Shown: positions 1 to 7,904, counted from the first letter of the stretch. The stretch: 64,000 nt of DNA from Gp13-AA77 sp035946735 (GCA_035946735.1 DASYYZ010000183.1:1-64000); one strand, 5' to 3'. The notes: generated from the sequence alone by a model not told the origin. Translations and numbers: made by a program.

Positions 1-132
1 CAAAAGTTGCACACTTTTAACTTTCCTTCGCTTTTATTTCGCCATCGACGGGCAGGCGCGAAGAAGGCCGCGTGCCCAGGCCGACAAGTCGTTTTTCATC
101 AAGCTGTTAAACCCAAAAGGGGTTCGGAATCT

Positions 133-1302
133 CTACTTGTAGGCGGGAATCCCAGTAACCTTCTCCCCGATCACCAGCGTGTGGATGTTATGCGTGCCCT
201 CGTAGGTGTAGACTGACTCGAGATTGCACAGGTGGCGGAAGACGGGATACTCGTCAGCCACGCCGTTGGCCCCCAGAATATCGCGCGCCGCTCGGGCAAT
301 ATCCAGCGCCACCTTGGCGTTGTTTCGCTTCAGCATCGAGATATGGGCCGGATCCACGCGCTGCTGATCCTTGAGGCGGCCCACCTGCAGCGCCAGAAGC
401 TGCGCTTTGGTGATCTCGGTGATCATGTCGGCGAATCTGGCCTGGATGAGCTGGTGTGAGGCGATGGGCTTATCGTCGAACTGCTTGCGAGACTTGGCAT
501 ACTCCAGGGCCTCGTTGTAGCAGGCCATGGCGGCTCCGATTACTCCCCATCCGATTCCGTACCGCGCCTGGTTCAGGCAGGAGAGCGGTCCCTTCAAGCC
601 CTTGACACCCGGCAGCATGCAGCAGGCCGGCACCCGCACGTCTTGAAGCGCCAACGTGCTAGTCACAGAAGCTCGCAGGGACCATTTGCCTTTGATGTCC
701 CTGGAAGTGAATCCCGGCGTGCCCTTCTCCACAAGGAAGCCGCGGATTCCATCCTCGGCGCGCGCCCACACCAGAGCTACGTCGGCAATGGTTCCGGAAG
801 TGATCCAGGCTTTCTCGCCGTTGAGAATATAGGAATCGCCGTCCTTGCGGGCGCGCGTGCGCATGCCGGCCGGGTTCGAACCGAAGTCGGGCTCAGTGAG
901 ACCGAAACATCCGATCGCCTTGCCTTGCTGCATTGCCGGCAGCCAGCGCTGGCGTTGTTCCTCGGAGCCGTAAGTCCGGATCGGGTACATCACCAGCGCG
1001 CCTTGCACGGAGACAAAGCTGCGCAAGCCGCTGTCGCCCCGCTCCAGTTCCTGCATGATCAAGCCGTACTGAACGTTGGACATTCCGGCGCAGCCGTATC
1101 CCTGCAGATTCGCGCCCAATAAGCCCAACTCGGCCATGAGCGGCACGAGGTGGCGCGGAAACTTCGCCTCGCGGTTCCATTCCTCGATATGCGGCAAGAT
1201 CTCCTTATCGACGAACTCGCGGACCGTCTGGCGCACAAGCTTTTCTTCGTCCGAGAGCAGGGAGTCGAACTCGACAAAGTCCACGCCGTGAAAAGCGAAC
1301 AT
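133..1302 (-). CDS. gcdH: Acyl-CoA dehydrogenase, glutaryl-CoA dehydrogenase type
   Basis: FAD-dependent acyl-CoA dehydrogenase of 389 aa, a normal length for the family. It most resembles glutaryl-CoA dehydrogenase, which oxidises and decarboxylates glutaryl-CoA to crotonyl-CoA in lysine/tryptophan catabolism. The catalytic glutamate sits in the C-terminal motif TYEGTHNIHTL (about E368). An arginine at position 94 in RGDSGLRSFVSVQ matches the glutarate-binding arginine of known GCDHs, and the flavin-binding segment GCFGLTEPDFGSNP is intact. These two features favour GCDH over short-chain acyl-CoA dehydrogenases. It is transcribed away from carD and has no visible operon partner in the window; a partner could lie before position 1. 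Motifs are seen directly; substrate is inferred from the family. Confidence 0.85.
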   Translation of the reverse strand: MFAFHGVDFVEFDSLLSDEEKLVRQTVREFVDKEILPHIEEWNREAKFPRHLVPLMAELGLLGANLQGYGCAGMSNVQYGLIMQELERGDSGLRSFVSVQGALVMYPIRTYGSEEQRQRWLPAMQQGKAIGCFGLTEPDFGSNPAGMRTRARKDGDSYILNGEKAWITSGTIADVALVWARAEDGIRGFLVEKGTPGFTSRDIKGKWSLRASVTSTLALQDVRVPACCMLPGVKGLKGPLSCLNQARYGIGWGVIGAAMACYNEALEYAKSRKQFDDKPIASHQLIQARFADMITEITKAQLLALQVGRLKDQQRVDPAHISMLKRNNAKVALDIARAARDILGANGVADEYPVFRHLCNLESVYTYEGTHNIHTLVIGEKVTGIPAYK

Positions 1303-1406
1303 GGCTCCTCCAGAGTCGCAATGATTCTAAGCGGCGCGTCGAGAGAGCGTCAAACAAAGGCAGGTGCTGCAGGTCAGGGGAGAGAGCCCGAAGCGCGACT
1401 GTGACC

Positions 1407-1435
1407 TATATTACACATGAGTAAGTACTTATAAT
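1407..1435 (+). promoter_or_regulatory. Candidate sigma-70 promoter for carD
   Basis: A perfect TATAAT (1430-1435) lies 17 bases after a poor -35 (TATATT, 1407-1412). It sits in an AT-rich patch about 100 bases before the CarD start. The -35 match is weak, so this rests mainly on the -10 box and local composition. A second possible -35, TTGACG near 1468, has no good -10. Confidence 0.3.
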
Positions 1436-1534
1436 GTAAACAACTCTCAAAATTTCCACCTACAGGCTTGACGAAATGCATGTAAGGGCTTAACCTTAGT
1501 CGATATGACTCAAAATCAATAGCCCGGGGGATCT

Positions 1535-2044
1535 ATGAACTTCGCGGTCGGAGATAAGATTGTTTATCCCAACCAAGGTGTAGGCACCATCGAACAAATA
1601 TCCCACCGTAATCTAACCGGACAACTTGAGATGTTCTACGAGTTGAAGCTAGCGTCGAACGGACTTCGGGTGACCGTTCCTACCAGCAATGTCGCCAACC
1701 TGGGTTTGCGGCGAGTGGCCAAGATGAGGGAAATCAGCGCCGTGCTGGACTACCTCAACACGGATCCTCTGCAGCCTCTGCACGATTGGAAGGACCGCTT
1801 CAAGGAGAATTCCGAGAAGATGCGGAATGGCTCAGTTTTTGAAGTGGCCGAGGTCTTTAAAGGGCTGCTGCTGCTGAGCCAGGCCAAACCTCTCTCATTC
1901 CGCGAGAAGCGCATGTTTGATCGCGCCTGGCAGTTGCTGGTGGACGAGGTTGCTATCGTCCGGGGCTGGAGCAAGGATATGGCTGAAGAGCAGTTGGTGA
2001 AGACTCTCAGCAAATCCAAGCTTCGCATGTCGCTTCCAAGCTAA
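1535..2044 (+). CDS. carD: CarD/CdnL family RNA polymerase-binding regulator
   Basis: A 169 aa protein of the CarD/CdnL family, which binds the RNA polymerase beta subunit and stabilises the open promoter complex, mostly at rRNA and housekeeping promoters. The N-terminal Tudor-like RNAP-interaction domain (about 1-60) starts FAVGDKIVYPNQGVGTIE. The helical C-terminal DNA-binding domain contains the tryptophan expected to wedge the upstream edge of the transcription bubble (about W85 in HDWKDRFK). Length matches CdnL rather than the longer Mfd-like relatives. It stands alone between two minus-strand genes. The ATG follows a G-rich stretch (cccgggggatct) that serves as a modest ribosome site. 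Confidence 0.9.
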   Translation: MNFAVGDKIVYPNQGVGTIEQISHRNLTGQLEMFYELKLASNGLRVTVPTSNVANLGLRRVAKMREISAVLDYLNTDPLQPLHDWKDRFKENSEKMRNGSVFEVAEVFKGLLLLSQAKPLSFREKRMFDRAWQLLVDEVAIVRGWSKDMAEEQLVKTLSKSKLRMSLPS

Positions 2045-2147
2045 GCCGCGCTTTTCCAAAGAGCCTGCGCGCCTCTACGCCACATGTTGCGGCGGTGCGT
2101 ATTTGTCTGCGGGAAGCAGGGTCCTCGGGTCGGTCAAAAATCCCGCC

Positions 2148-2822
2148 TCACTCATCGTTGCCCAGTCGATAGCCGACGCCACGCACGGTGTGGATCAGCT
2201 TCAGGGGCCGGTCATAATCGATCTTTTGGCGGAGACGGTTGACGTACACCTCCACCAGGTTGGTGCCGCTATCGAAGTGAGCGTCCCAGACGTGCTCCAG
2301 GATCTCGCTGCGAGGAACAATTTCCGGAGCGCGCAGCAGCATCAACTCCAGCAGAGCAAATTCTTTGGATGTCAGTGGAATAGGCGTGCCAGCGCGCTGC
2401 ACCCGGCGGCGGTGCCGGTCAAGCTCGAGGTCGGCCGCACTCAGGACGGCCGCGCTCTTCTGAAACCCGCGCCGAATGAGTGCCCGGACGCGGGCCAGCA
2501 GCTCAGCGACGGCGAAAGGCTTGGTGAGATAGTCGTCAGCGCCCGCATCCAGGCCTTCCACCCGGTGCTCCACCATGCTGCGGGCCGTAAGCATCAGGAT
2601 CGGTGAATTCACTCCCCTGCGGCGTAGCAGGCTGCAGACCTCGATTCCGTCGCGATCCGGCAGCCGCAGATCGAGCAGGATGGTGTCGTAAGGAACCTCG
2701 ACGGCCATGCCAAGGGCCCGCTCGCCATTCTCGGCCACATCCACCGCATAGGCCTGCTCGCGGAGAGCGCGTGCCACAAAGCTCGCCACCTTGCGCTCAT
2801 CTTCAACGAGTAGAATCCGCAT
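2148..2822 (-). CDS. OmpR/PhoB-family response regulator (no adjacent kinase)
   Basis: A 224 aa DNA-binding response regulator. The receiver domain (1-115) has the acidic pair in LLVEDE, phosphoacceptor D51 in LLDLRLPD, the switch threonine in MLTARS and the lysine in TKPF. The winged-helix C-terminal domain ends in the typical HTVRGVGYRL. It starts 31 bases after the hspR stop on the same strand, so it may be read as the tail of the dnaJ-hspR transcript. Downstream is the convergent carD, so the histidine kinase usually following such genes is absent here. Its signal and targets cannot be told from sequence. Confidence 0.9.
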   Translation of the reverse strand: MRILLVEDERKVASFVARALREQAYAVDVAENGERALGMAVEVPYDTILLDLRLPDRDGIEVCSLLRRRGVNSPILMLTARSMVEHRVEGLDAGADDYLTKPFAVAELLARVRALIRRGFQKSAAVLSAADLELDRHRRRVQRAGTPIPLTSKEFALLELMLLRAPEIVPRSEILEHVWDAHFDSGTNLVEVYVNRLRQKIDYDRPLKLIHTVRGVGYRLGNDE

Positions 2823-2853
2823 TGAAATTCATCGGCCGGCCCGGCTCTTCGGA

Positions 2854-3267
2854 TCACCCGGCGCGGACCACGCGCGTGCGGATCAGTTGCCGGTGGCCAA
2901 CCCGCACCATGGCCTTCTCCAGCGGAGACGCACCGGCGCTCGATTGGCCTGCGAACTCGCGGCGGACGAACTCCACCAGCGCCTGCACCTCGCGCTCCAT
3001 CTCTTTCATGCGCGCGCGCATGTTCAGAATAATCTCGATGCCGGCCAGATTCACGCCCAGGTCGCGCGTGAGGCTCAGAATCACTTCGAGCCGCTCCAGA
3101 TCGTCCTCGCTGTAAAGGCGGGTATTGCCGTCGCTTCGCGAAGGCAGCAGCAATCCCTCGCGTTCATACAGCCGTAGCGTTTGGGGATGGATGTTATACA
3201 TCTCCGCCACCGCGCTGATCATGTAGCCGGCCTTGCTGCGGCCTTGAGTTTTACGTCCTCGTGGCAT
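2854..3267 (-). CDS. hspR: MerR-family heat-shock repressor HspR
   Basis: A 137 aa MerR-family regulator with an N-terminal winged helix-turn-helix (MISAVAEMYNIHPQTLRLYE) followed by GLLLPSR and TRLYSEDDLERL, close to HspR of actinobacteria and other phyla. HspR represses dnaK operons by binding HAIR inverted repeats, with DnaK as co-repressor. Its place directly after dnaJ, and a HAIR-like repeat in front of dnaK in this window (7677-7697), support the assignment. The coiled segment RARMKEMEREVQALVEFV would be the dimerisation helix. A palindromic repeat (3308-3360) lies between dnaJ and this gene. Confidence 0.85.
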   Translation of the reverse strand: MPRGRKTQGRSKAGYMISAVAEMYNIHPQTLRLYEREGLLLPSRSDGNTRLYSEDDLERLEVILSLTRDLGVNLAGIEIILNMRARMKEMEREVQALVEFVRREFAGQSSAGASPLEKAMVRVGHRQLIRTRVVRAG

Positions 3268-3307
3268 AACTCAATGAAGATTGCAAAATACAGTGACTGT
3301 CATTCTC

Positions 3308-3360
3308 TGTAGCGCCGCTCTATGAGCGGCGAAAGACGCCGGTCGCAGACCGGCGCTACA
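3308..3360. repeat. Palindromic intergenic repeat, TGTAGCGCC ... GGCGCTACA ends
   Basis: A 53-base element with matching inverted ends (TGTAGCGCC / GGCGCTACA) holding two small hairpins: GCCGCTC-tat-GAGCGGC and CGCCGGTC-gca-GACCGGCG. It sits in the 108-base gap between dnaJ and hspR. A related element is at 35864-35922. It looks like a REP/small MITE-type repeat and could also attenuate or protect the transcript. Confidence 0.65.
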
Positions 3361-3375
3361 GCAGCGGTCGTCCGC

Positions 3376-4617
3376 CTACTGAGTACCGCCTACCGCCTTC
3401 AAATCTGCTCGCGGATCTTCGCTATTCAAGCGGGCGAGTTCCCGCAAGAGCTCCTTGGAGCGCTCGTCGGCCACGTGGGGTACCACCACCTGGACCTCCA
3501 CAAACTGGTCCCCGCGAGCGTCGCCGCGGAGCGATCGCACGCCTTTGCCGCGCAGCCGCAGCTTCTGGCCGCCCTGTGTTCCGGGCGGAATCTTAATCGT
3601 GCTCTGTCCATCGAGGGTCGGTACCTCCACCTTGGCGCCGAGCGCAGCCTCGGTGAATGTTACCGGAAGCTTCACGTAGATGTTGTCGCCCTTGCGCTCG
3701 AAGAACGGATGCTGCTCGACGTCCGTCACGATATAGAGATCGCCGGCCGGCGCGCCATTTCTGCCGGCGTTGCCCTTGCCGGGAATACGCACGCGTGAAC
3801 CCTGGTCCACACCCGCCGGAATGCGGACATCAAACGTTTCCGGCCTCGGGATGTAGCCCGTGCCGGAGCAGTTCGGACACGCAGGGCGCCGCTTGCCGGT
3901 TCCGTTGCAGTCGGGGCACGGTCCCGAGAAGCGCATCGCGCCCGACTGGCGCTCCACCTTACCCTTGCCATCGCACGCAGAGCACACCGTGGGCGGGCCC
4001 TTGCCGACGCCCGTGCCCTTGCAGCTGGCACAGGTCTGCTTGCGGTTCACCGTGATTCGAACTTGAGTCCCACGGATGGCATCCCAGAACCCGATGTGCA
4101 TGTGGTGTTCAATGTCCCGCCCCCGCGCGTCCTCGATCTCCTCGTCGTCGCTGCGTCCGCGAGAAAAGATCTGCGAGAAGATGTCGCGGAATCCTCCGAA
4201 GCCGCCGCTCTCCTCGGGTGCGGGAGCGCTCGCCGTTCCGCGCCGGCCGGCGCGTGCGCCGCCGACATCAAAGTCGGAAAAATCGAACCCCGAGAAGTCG
4301 AAGCCTCCGCCGGACGGTCCGGCGCCAGCGCTCGCGTTGGCTCCCGGTGCTCCCCCGGCGCCCGGGTAGGCGCCAGCCGGGATGTTGTCGGAATAGAAGC
4401 CGTATTGGTCGTAGATCTTGCGCTTCTTCTCGTCGCTCAGGATCTCGTAAGCCTCGGAGATGGCCTTGAACTTCTCCTCGGCCCCCTTGTTTCCAGGATT
4501 GAGATCGGGATGATGCTTGCGGGCGAGATGCCGGTAAGCCTTACGAATCGCCTCCGGCTTGGCGTCACGAGGAACGTCGAGCGTGGCGTAATAGTCTTTT
4601 TGAGTGCCTACAGCCAC
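3376..4617 (-). CDS. dnaJ: Chaperone DnaJ (type I Hsp40)
   Basis: A 413 aa co-chaperone that delivers substrates to DnaK and stimulates its ATPase. The N-terminal J domain has the HPD tripeptide in ARKHHPDLNP. A long Gly/Ala/Phe-rich linker follows (about 80-135). Four cysteine repeats form the zinc centres (CASCKGTG, CSACDGKG, CPDCNGTG, CPNCSGTG), then the C-terminal substrate-binding domains. The start is GTG at 4617 with only a weak purine-rich site upstream. It is separated from dnaK by a zinc-ribbon gene and a plus-strand toxin-antitoxin pair, and grpE is not between them as it would be in actinobacterial dnaK-grpE-dnaJ-hspR operons. Confidence 0.95.
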   Translation of the reverse strand: MAVGTQKDYYATLDVPRDAKPEAIRKAYRHLARKHHPDLNPGNKGAEEKFKAISEAYEILSDEKKRKIYDQYGFYSDNIPAGAYPGAGGAPGANASAGAGPSGGGFDFSGFDFSDFDVGGARAGRRGTASAPAPEESGGFGGFRDIFSQIFSRGRSDDEEIEDARGRDIEHHMHIGFWDAIRGTQVRITVNRKQTCASCKGTGVGKGPPTVCSACDGKGKVERQSGAMRFSGPCPDCNGTGKRRPACPNCSGTGYIPRPETFDVRIPAGVDQGSRVRIPGKGNAGRNGAPAGDLYIVTDVEQHPFFERKGDNIYVKLPVTFTEAALGAKVEVPTLDGQSTIKIPPGTQGGQKLRLRGKGVRSLRGDARGDQFVEVQVVVPHVADERSKELLRELARLNSEDPRADLKAVGGTQ

Positions 4618-4643
4618 TGCTCTTGCCCTTTTGGCTCGATCCC

Positions 4644-4672
4644 TTGTCTCATCCGCCCAAGCCCGCTATAGT
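4644..4672 (+). promoter_or_regulatory. Candidate promoter of the toxin-antitoxin pair
   Basis: TTGTCT (4644-4649), a 17-base spacer, and TATAGT (4667-4672) lie just before the antitoxin ATG at 4689. Transcription would begin near 4679, leaving a very short leader whose first bases are the AGGAG ribosome site. Each box is 4-5 of 6 to consensus. Confidence 0.4.
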
Positions 4673-4688
4673 TGCAATAGGAGTATCT

Positions 4689-4895
4689 ATGCCACAGACC
4701 GCCCTGCCGCCAGCTGAACTCTTCCAGAAGTTTATCCGCGCCGAAGAAGCGATCGAAGATCTCCGCGACGCCTTCGAGGACTACCTGATTGCTCAAAACC
4801 CTCGCCTGCTGCGGAAACTTCGGAAAGCTCGACGCGAGGACCTCTCTGACAAGACTCGCCCGTTCTCTGAATTCGTACGAGAACTCGGCCTCTAG
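4689..4895 (+). CDS. Putative antitoxin of a RelE-type pair
   Basis: A 68 aa acidic, helical protein (contains EEAIEDLRDAFEDYL and KARREDLSDKTRPFSEFV). I place the start at ATG 4689 because AGGAG stands 5 bases before it; the longer in-frame start at 4623 has no ribosome site. It has no recognised DNA-binding motif. It is called an antitoxin by size, charge and position 171 bases upstream of a RelE-like toxin on the same strand. The gap to the toxin is longer than usual and contains a partial duplicate of the toxin start. Confidence 0.55.
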   Translation: MPQTALPPAELFQKFIRAEEAIEDLRDAFEDYLIAQNPRLLRKLRKARREDLSDKTRPFSEFVRELGL

Positions 4896-4970
4896 CATCT
4901 TCGTGCTTAATCGTCGACCCGTGCCAGACTTGGGACGTTGCTACCCCACTTCGACCTTAGACCGAGCCCT

Positions 4971-5089
4971 TGCAGCCTGGGAGGCCGTAAACGTGAGCGT
5001 CCCTTACCACTGCCTAAAGTGAACTAGACCCTTGCGCTCAGACTTGTAGCCTGAGAGGCTGTAAACGTGAGCGCCCCTTATCAACTGCT
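4971..5089 (+). repeat. Imperfect direct duplication around the toxin start codon
   Basis: Two 45-base copies lie 74 bases apart: 4971-5015 and 5045-5089. The first 40 positions agree at about 34. The second copy holds the real toxin GTG start (5067). The first holds an equivalent GTG (4993) that reads VSVPYHCLK and then stops at 5022. This looks like a relic of a tandem duplication of the toxin 5' end. Confidence 0.6.
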
Positions 5090-5345
5090 GACCACTCCTA
5101 CCTTCGAAAGGGATTTCAAGAGACTCGGCCCCGAAGTACAAAGCCGCATCAAGACCAAGCTCAACTGGCTCGCCCATCATCCGGATACGCCCTTGCCCCT
5201 CCTCCGAAACATGCCCGACGATCTTGCTGGACTCCGTAAATACCGGGTCGGCGACTATCGAATTCTGCTGTGGGTTGATCATTCCAACCTCGTCATCAAG
5301 CTTTATTCGGTCGGTCACCGCAGCACGGCGTATCGTGACCTTTAA
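5067..5345 (+). CDS. RelE/ParE-superfamily toxin (mRNA-interferase like)
   Basis: A 92 aa toxin of the RelE fold, expected to cleave ribosome-bound mRNA. The family signature is strong at the C-terminus: LAGLRKYRVGDYRILLWV, then LYSVGHRSTAYRDL, with the Arg, Tyr and His residues typical of the RelE active site. The N-terminus YQLLTTPTFERDFKRLGPEV is the usual first strand and helix. The start is GTG. It converges on a minus-strand zinc-ribbon gene (stop 5369). It is inserted between dnaK and dnaJ on the opposite strand, suggesting later acquisition. Confidence 0.85.
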   Translation: MSAPYQLLTTPTFERDFKRLGPEVQSRIKTKLNWLAHHPDTPLPLLRNMPDDLAGLRKYRVGDYRILLWVDHSNLVIKLYSVGHRSTAYRDL

Positions 5346-5368
5346 GCTTGGCAACCGACGGGCCGCTC

Positions 5369-5605
5369 TCAGTTTCGGCTGATCGTCGAGATCACCTTCA
5401 AATGCTCTGGGCAGCGCGACACCATCCACGCCTGAAGTTCGCCATGGATGATACGCGCTACCTTCGAGTCCTGAAAGGTTCCCCCGAGGTCCGAGTCCAC
5501 CTCGATGAACTGCCGATAGTGGCACCGCGGGCATTCTACTCCGATCTGAGCCCGGTGTTGTTCGATAGGATTGTCCCCACCCGGCCTTGACCCGTCAACT
5601 TGCAT
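5369..5605 (-). CDS. Small zinc-ribbon protein downstream of dnaK, unknown function
   Basis: A 78 aa protein with a CPRC motif and a later Cys-Pro-Glu-His (RCPEHLK), which could bind one zinc. I do not recognise a named family. The ATG at 5605 is preceded by a strong ribosome site (GGGAGGTTGTC). The gene starts 34 bases after the dnaK stop, so it is almost certainly on the dnaK transcript. An overlapping plus-strand reading frame (5348-5590) has no ribosome site and unnatural composition and is rejected. A link to heat shock is inferred from position only. Confidence 0.65.
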   Translation of the reverse strand: MQVDGSRPGGDNPIEQHRAQIGVECPRCHYRQFIEVDSDLGGTFQDSKVARIIHGELQAWMVSRCPEHLKVISTISRN

Positions 5606-5639
5606 GACAACCTCCCTCGAGCCAGCCCGGAGTGGTGGG

Positions 5640-7580
5640 TTAGCTGCTCTTCTTACCCTCGTCGACCACTTCGGCGTCGATCACTTCCCCTTCCGGTTTC
5701 CCGGTGCCGTCGCCGCCTGCTGAAGCTCCCGCCGCCTGCCCTTGCGGCCCTCCTGACGACCCTGCCGCCGGGCCGGTTCCGGCCTGCTTGTACATCGCTT
5801 CCGCGAGTTTGTGCGAAGCCTGCGTCAGGCGCTCCACCGCCGCCGTGATCTTGGAGCTGTCGCCCGCTTGAATGGCCTTCTTCGCTTCCTCGAGGGCCTC
5901 GTCGATGGCTTTGGCATCGGCCTCCGGCACCTTCTCGCGGTTCTCCTTGAGCATTTTCTCGGTGGAATAGACCATGGCATCGGCGCGGTTCTTCAGCTCG
6001 ATGTCATCCTTGGCACGGCGATCCTCTTCGGCGTGGAGCTCGGCTTCCTTGGTCATCTGCTCTACGTGATCCTTGGAGAGACCACTCGATGAGGTGATGG
6101 TGATCTTCTGCTCTTTGCCGGTTCCTTTGTCTTTGGCCGAGACGTTCAAAATGCCGTTGGCGTCGATGTCAAACGTGACCTCGATTTGCGGGACGCCGCG
6201 CGGCGCCAGGGGAATACCCACCAGGTGGAACTTGCCCAAGGTGCGGTTATCCTTGGCCAGCGGGCGCTCGCCCTGCATGACGTGAATTTCGACCGACTCT
6301 TGATTATCGGCTGCCGTGGAGAAAGTATCGCTCTTGCGCGTCGGAATGGTGGTGTTGCGCTGGATCAACGCGGTCATAACACCGCCGTAAGTCTCCACGC
6401 CCAGGGTCAGCGGGGTTACGTCCAGCAGCAGCAGGTCCTTGACCTCGCCGCCGAGCACTCCGGCCTGAACGGCTGCGCCCACCGCGACGACTTCGTCCGG
6501 ATTCACGCCCTTATGGGGCTCCTTGCCGTTAAACAGGTTCTTCACGATTTCCTGGACTCGCGGAATGCGCGTGGATCCTCCCACCAGCACGACCTCGTTG
6601 ATCTTGTCCGGTCCGACTCCCGCGTCCTGCAGCGCCTGCTTCACGGGCCCTACGGAGCGCTGGAAGATGTCTTCGCACATCTGCTCGAAGCGCGCCCGCG
6701 TCAGCTTCATGTTGAGGTGCTTGGGACCGGAAGCGTCGGCCGTGATAAAGGGCAGATTGATGTCGGTTTCGAGCACGGTGGAGAGCTCCATCTTGGCCTT
6801 TTCCGCCGCTTCCTTGAGCCGCTGGAGCGCCATGCGGTCTTTGGAAAGATCGATGCCCTGGTCCTTGCGGAACTCATCCCCAATCCAGTCCATCACCCGC
6901 TTGTCGATGTCGTCGCCGCCCAGATGCGTGTCGCCGTTGGTGGACTTCACCTCCACCACGCCTTCGCCGACTTCCAGAATCGATATATCGAACGTTCCGC
7001 CGCCGAAGTCGTAAACCGCGATGGTTTCGTCCTTTTGCTTGTCCAGACCATACGCCAAGGCTGCCGCCGTCGGCTCGTTCACGATGCGCAGAACCTCCAG
7101 GCCGGCGATTTTTCCCGCATCCTTGGTGGCCTGGCGCTGGCTGTCATTGAAGTACGCCGGCACCGTGATCACAGCCTGGGTGATCTTTTCGCCCAAGTAC
7201 TGTTCCGCAGCGTCCTTCATCTTCTGCAGAATCATCGCTGAGATCTCCGGCGGTGGGTACTCCTTACCTTGGGCTACCACACGCACGTCGCCGTTTTGGC
7301 CGCTCACCACTTTGTAGGGCACCGTCTTGATCTCGTTCTGGACCTCGCTGAAGCGGCGGCCCATGAAGCGCTTGATCGAATAGATCGTGTTTTCGGGATT
7401 TGTAATAGCCTGTCTCTTCGCCACCTGGCCCACAAGCCTCTCGCCAGCCTTGGTGAAGGCGACCACCGAGGGCGTTGTGCGTCCGCCTTCAGGATTCGCG
7501 ATCACCGTCGGCGAGCCGCCTTCCATCACTGCGACCACCGAGTTGGTGGTTCCTAAGTCGATTCCAATAATCTTCGCCAT
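5640..7580 (-). CDS. dnaK: Chaperone protein DnaK (Hsp70)
   Basis: A 646 aa Hsp70, full length. The actin-like ATPase domain begins IIGIDLGTTNSVVAVMEGG and contains VYDFGGGTFDISILEVG and VLVGGSTRIPRVQ. The substrate-binding domain includes the linker DLLLLDVTPLTLGVET. The helical lid is followed by a disordered Gly/Ala tail ending in acidic EVIDAEVVDEGKKSS. The ATG has a good ribosome site (GGAGGAGAG) upstream. It is the first gene of a minus-strand heat-shock set with a sigma-70 promoter at 7668-7696 and an HspR-type inverted repeat over it. Confidence 0.98.
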   Translation of the reverse strand: MAKIIGIDLGTTNSVVAVMEGGSPTVIANPEGGRTTPSVVAFTKAGERLVGQVAKRQAITNPENTIYSIKRFMGRRFSEVQNEIKTVPYKVVSGQNGDVRVVAQGKEYPPPEISAMILQKMKDAAEQYLGEKITQAVITVPAYFNDSQRQATKDAGKIAGLEVLRIVNEPTAAALAYGLDKQKDETIAVYDFGGGTFDISILEVGEGVVEVKSTNGDTHLGGDDIDKRVMDWIGDEFRKDQGIDLSKDRMALQRLKEAAEKAKMELSTVLETDINLPFITADASGPKHLNMKLTRARFEQMCEDIFQRSVGPVKQALQDAGVGPDKINEVVLVGGSTRIPRVQEIVKNLFNGKEPHKGVNPDEVVAVGAAVQAGVLGGEVKDLLLLDVTPLTLGVETYGGVMTALIQRNTTIPTRKSDTFSTAADNQESVEIHVMQGERPLAKDNRTLGKFHLVGIPLAPRGVPQIEVTFDIDANGILNVSAKDKGTGKEQKITITSSSGLSKDHVEQMTKEAELHAEEDRRAKDDIELKNRADAMVYSTEKMLKENREKVPEADAKAIDEALEEAKKAIQAGDSSKITAAVERLTQASHKLAEAMYKQAGTGPAAGSSGGPQGQAAGASAGGDGTGKPEGEVIDAEVVDEGKKSS

Positions 7581-7667
7581 TGCCTGCTCTCCTCCAAGTC
7601 GGCGTCACTCCAGCGCGGCTTCGGCCGACACACAAAATTAGATGCTCAGTAAGTTTAGCCGTTGCGC

Positions 7668-7697
7668 ATCATAAACGTTGAGCGGATTGATGTCAAG
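7668..7697 (-). promoter_or_regulatory. dnaK promoter with overlapping HAIR-like HspR operator
   Basis: On the minus strand TTGACA (7696-7691), exactly 17 bases, then TATGAT (7673-7668) make a near-consensus sigma-70 promoter about 90 bases before dnaK. Over it lies an inverted repeat in plus-strand order GTTGAGC-N7-TGTCAAG (7677-7697). This matches the HspR box CTTGAGT-N7-ACTCAAG at 10 of 14 defined positions with the exact 7-base spacer, and it covers the -35 box. This fits repression of dnaK by the HspR encoded at 2854-3267. The rest of the gap 7581-7966 shows no gene. Confidence 0.7.
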
Positions 7698-7904
7698 TAA
7701 AAACTCCACTAGCCAAATCAGCGGGTTAGGGCGGGCGTTTCCGCCGACTTAAAGGCCTTTGCTCTGAGGTTATCAAGTGCTGACTGCCGGAGGCTCTTTC
7801 GGAGTAGACGGCGGATTATTCCTGTTGTTTAAGCAAGGCTTTATTTATCATATACATCTGGGCTTCCCCACGTAATGCAAGCTGTCCGGAGCGCCCTGGA
7901 AATG

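Noticed and set aside
5348..5590. 80-codon plus-strand frame downstream of the RelE-type toxin
   Set aside because: It overlaps the minus-strand zinc-ribbon gene, which has a much better ribosome site and more natural composition; the plus frame has no ribosome site.
6186..7241. 351-codon plus-strand open frame opposite dnaK
   Set aside because: It is the antisense shadow of the highly conserved dnaK codons; its composition is His/Arg/Val-rich with no motif.
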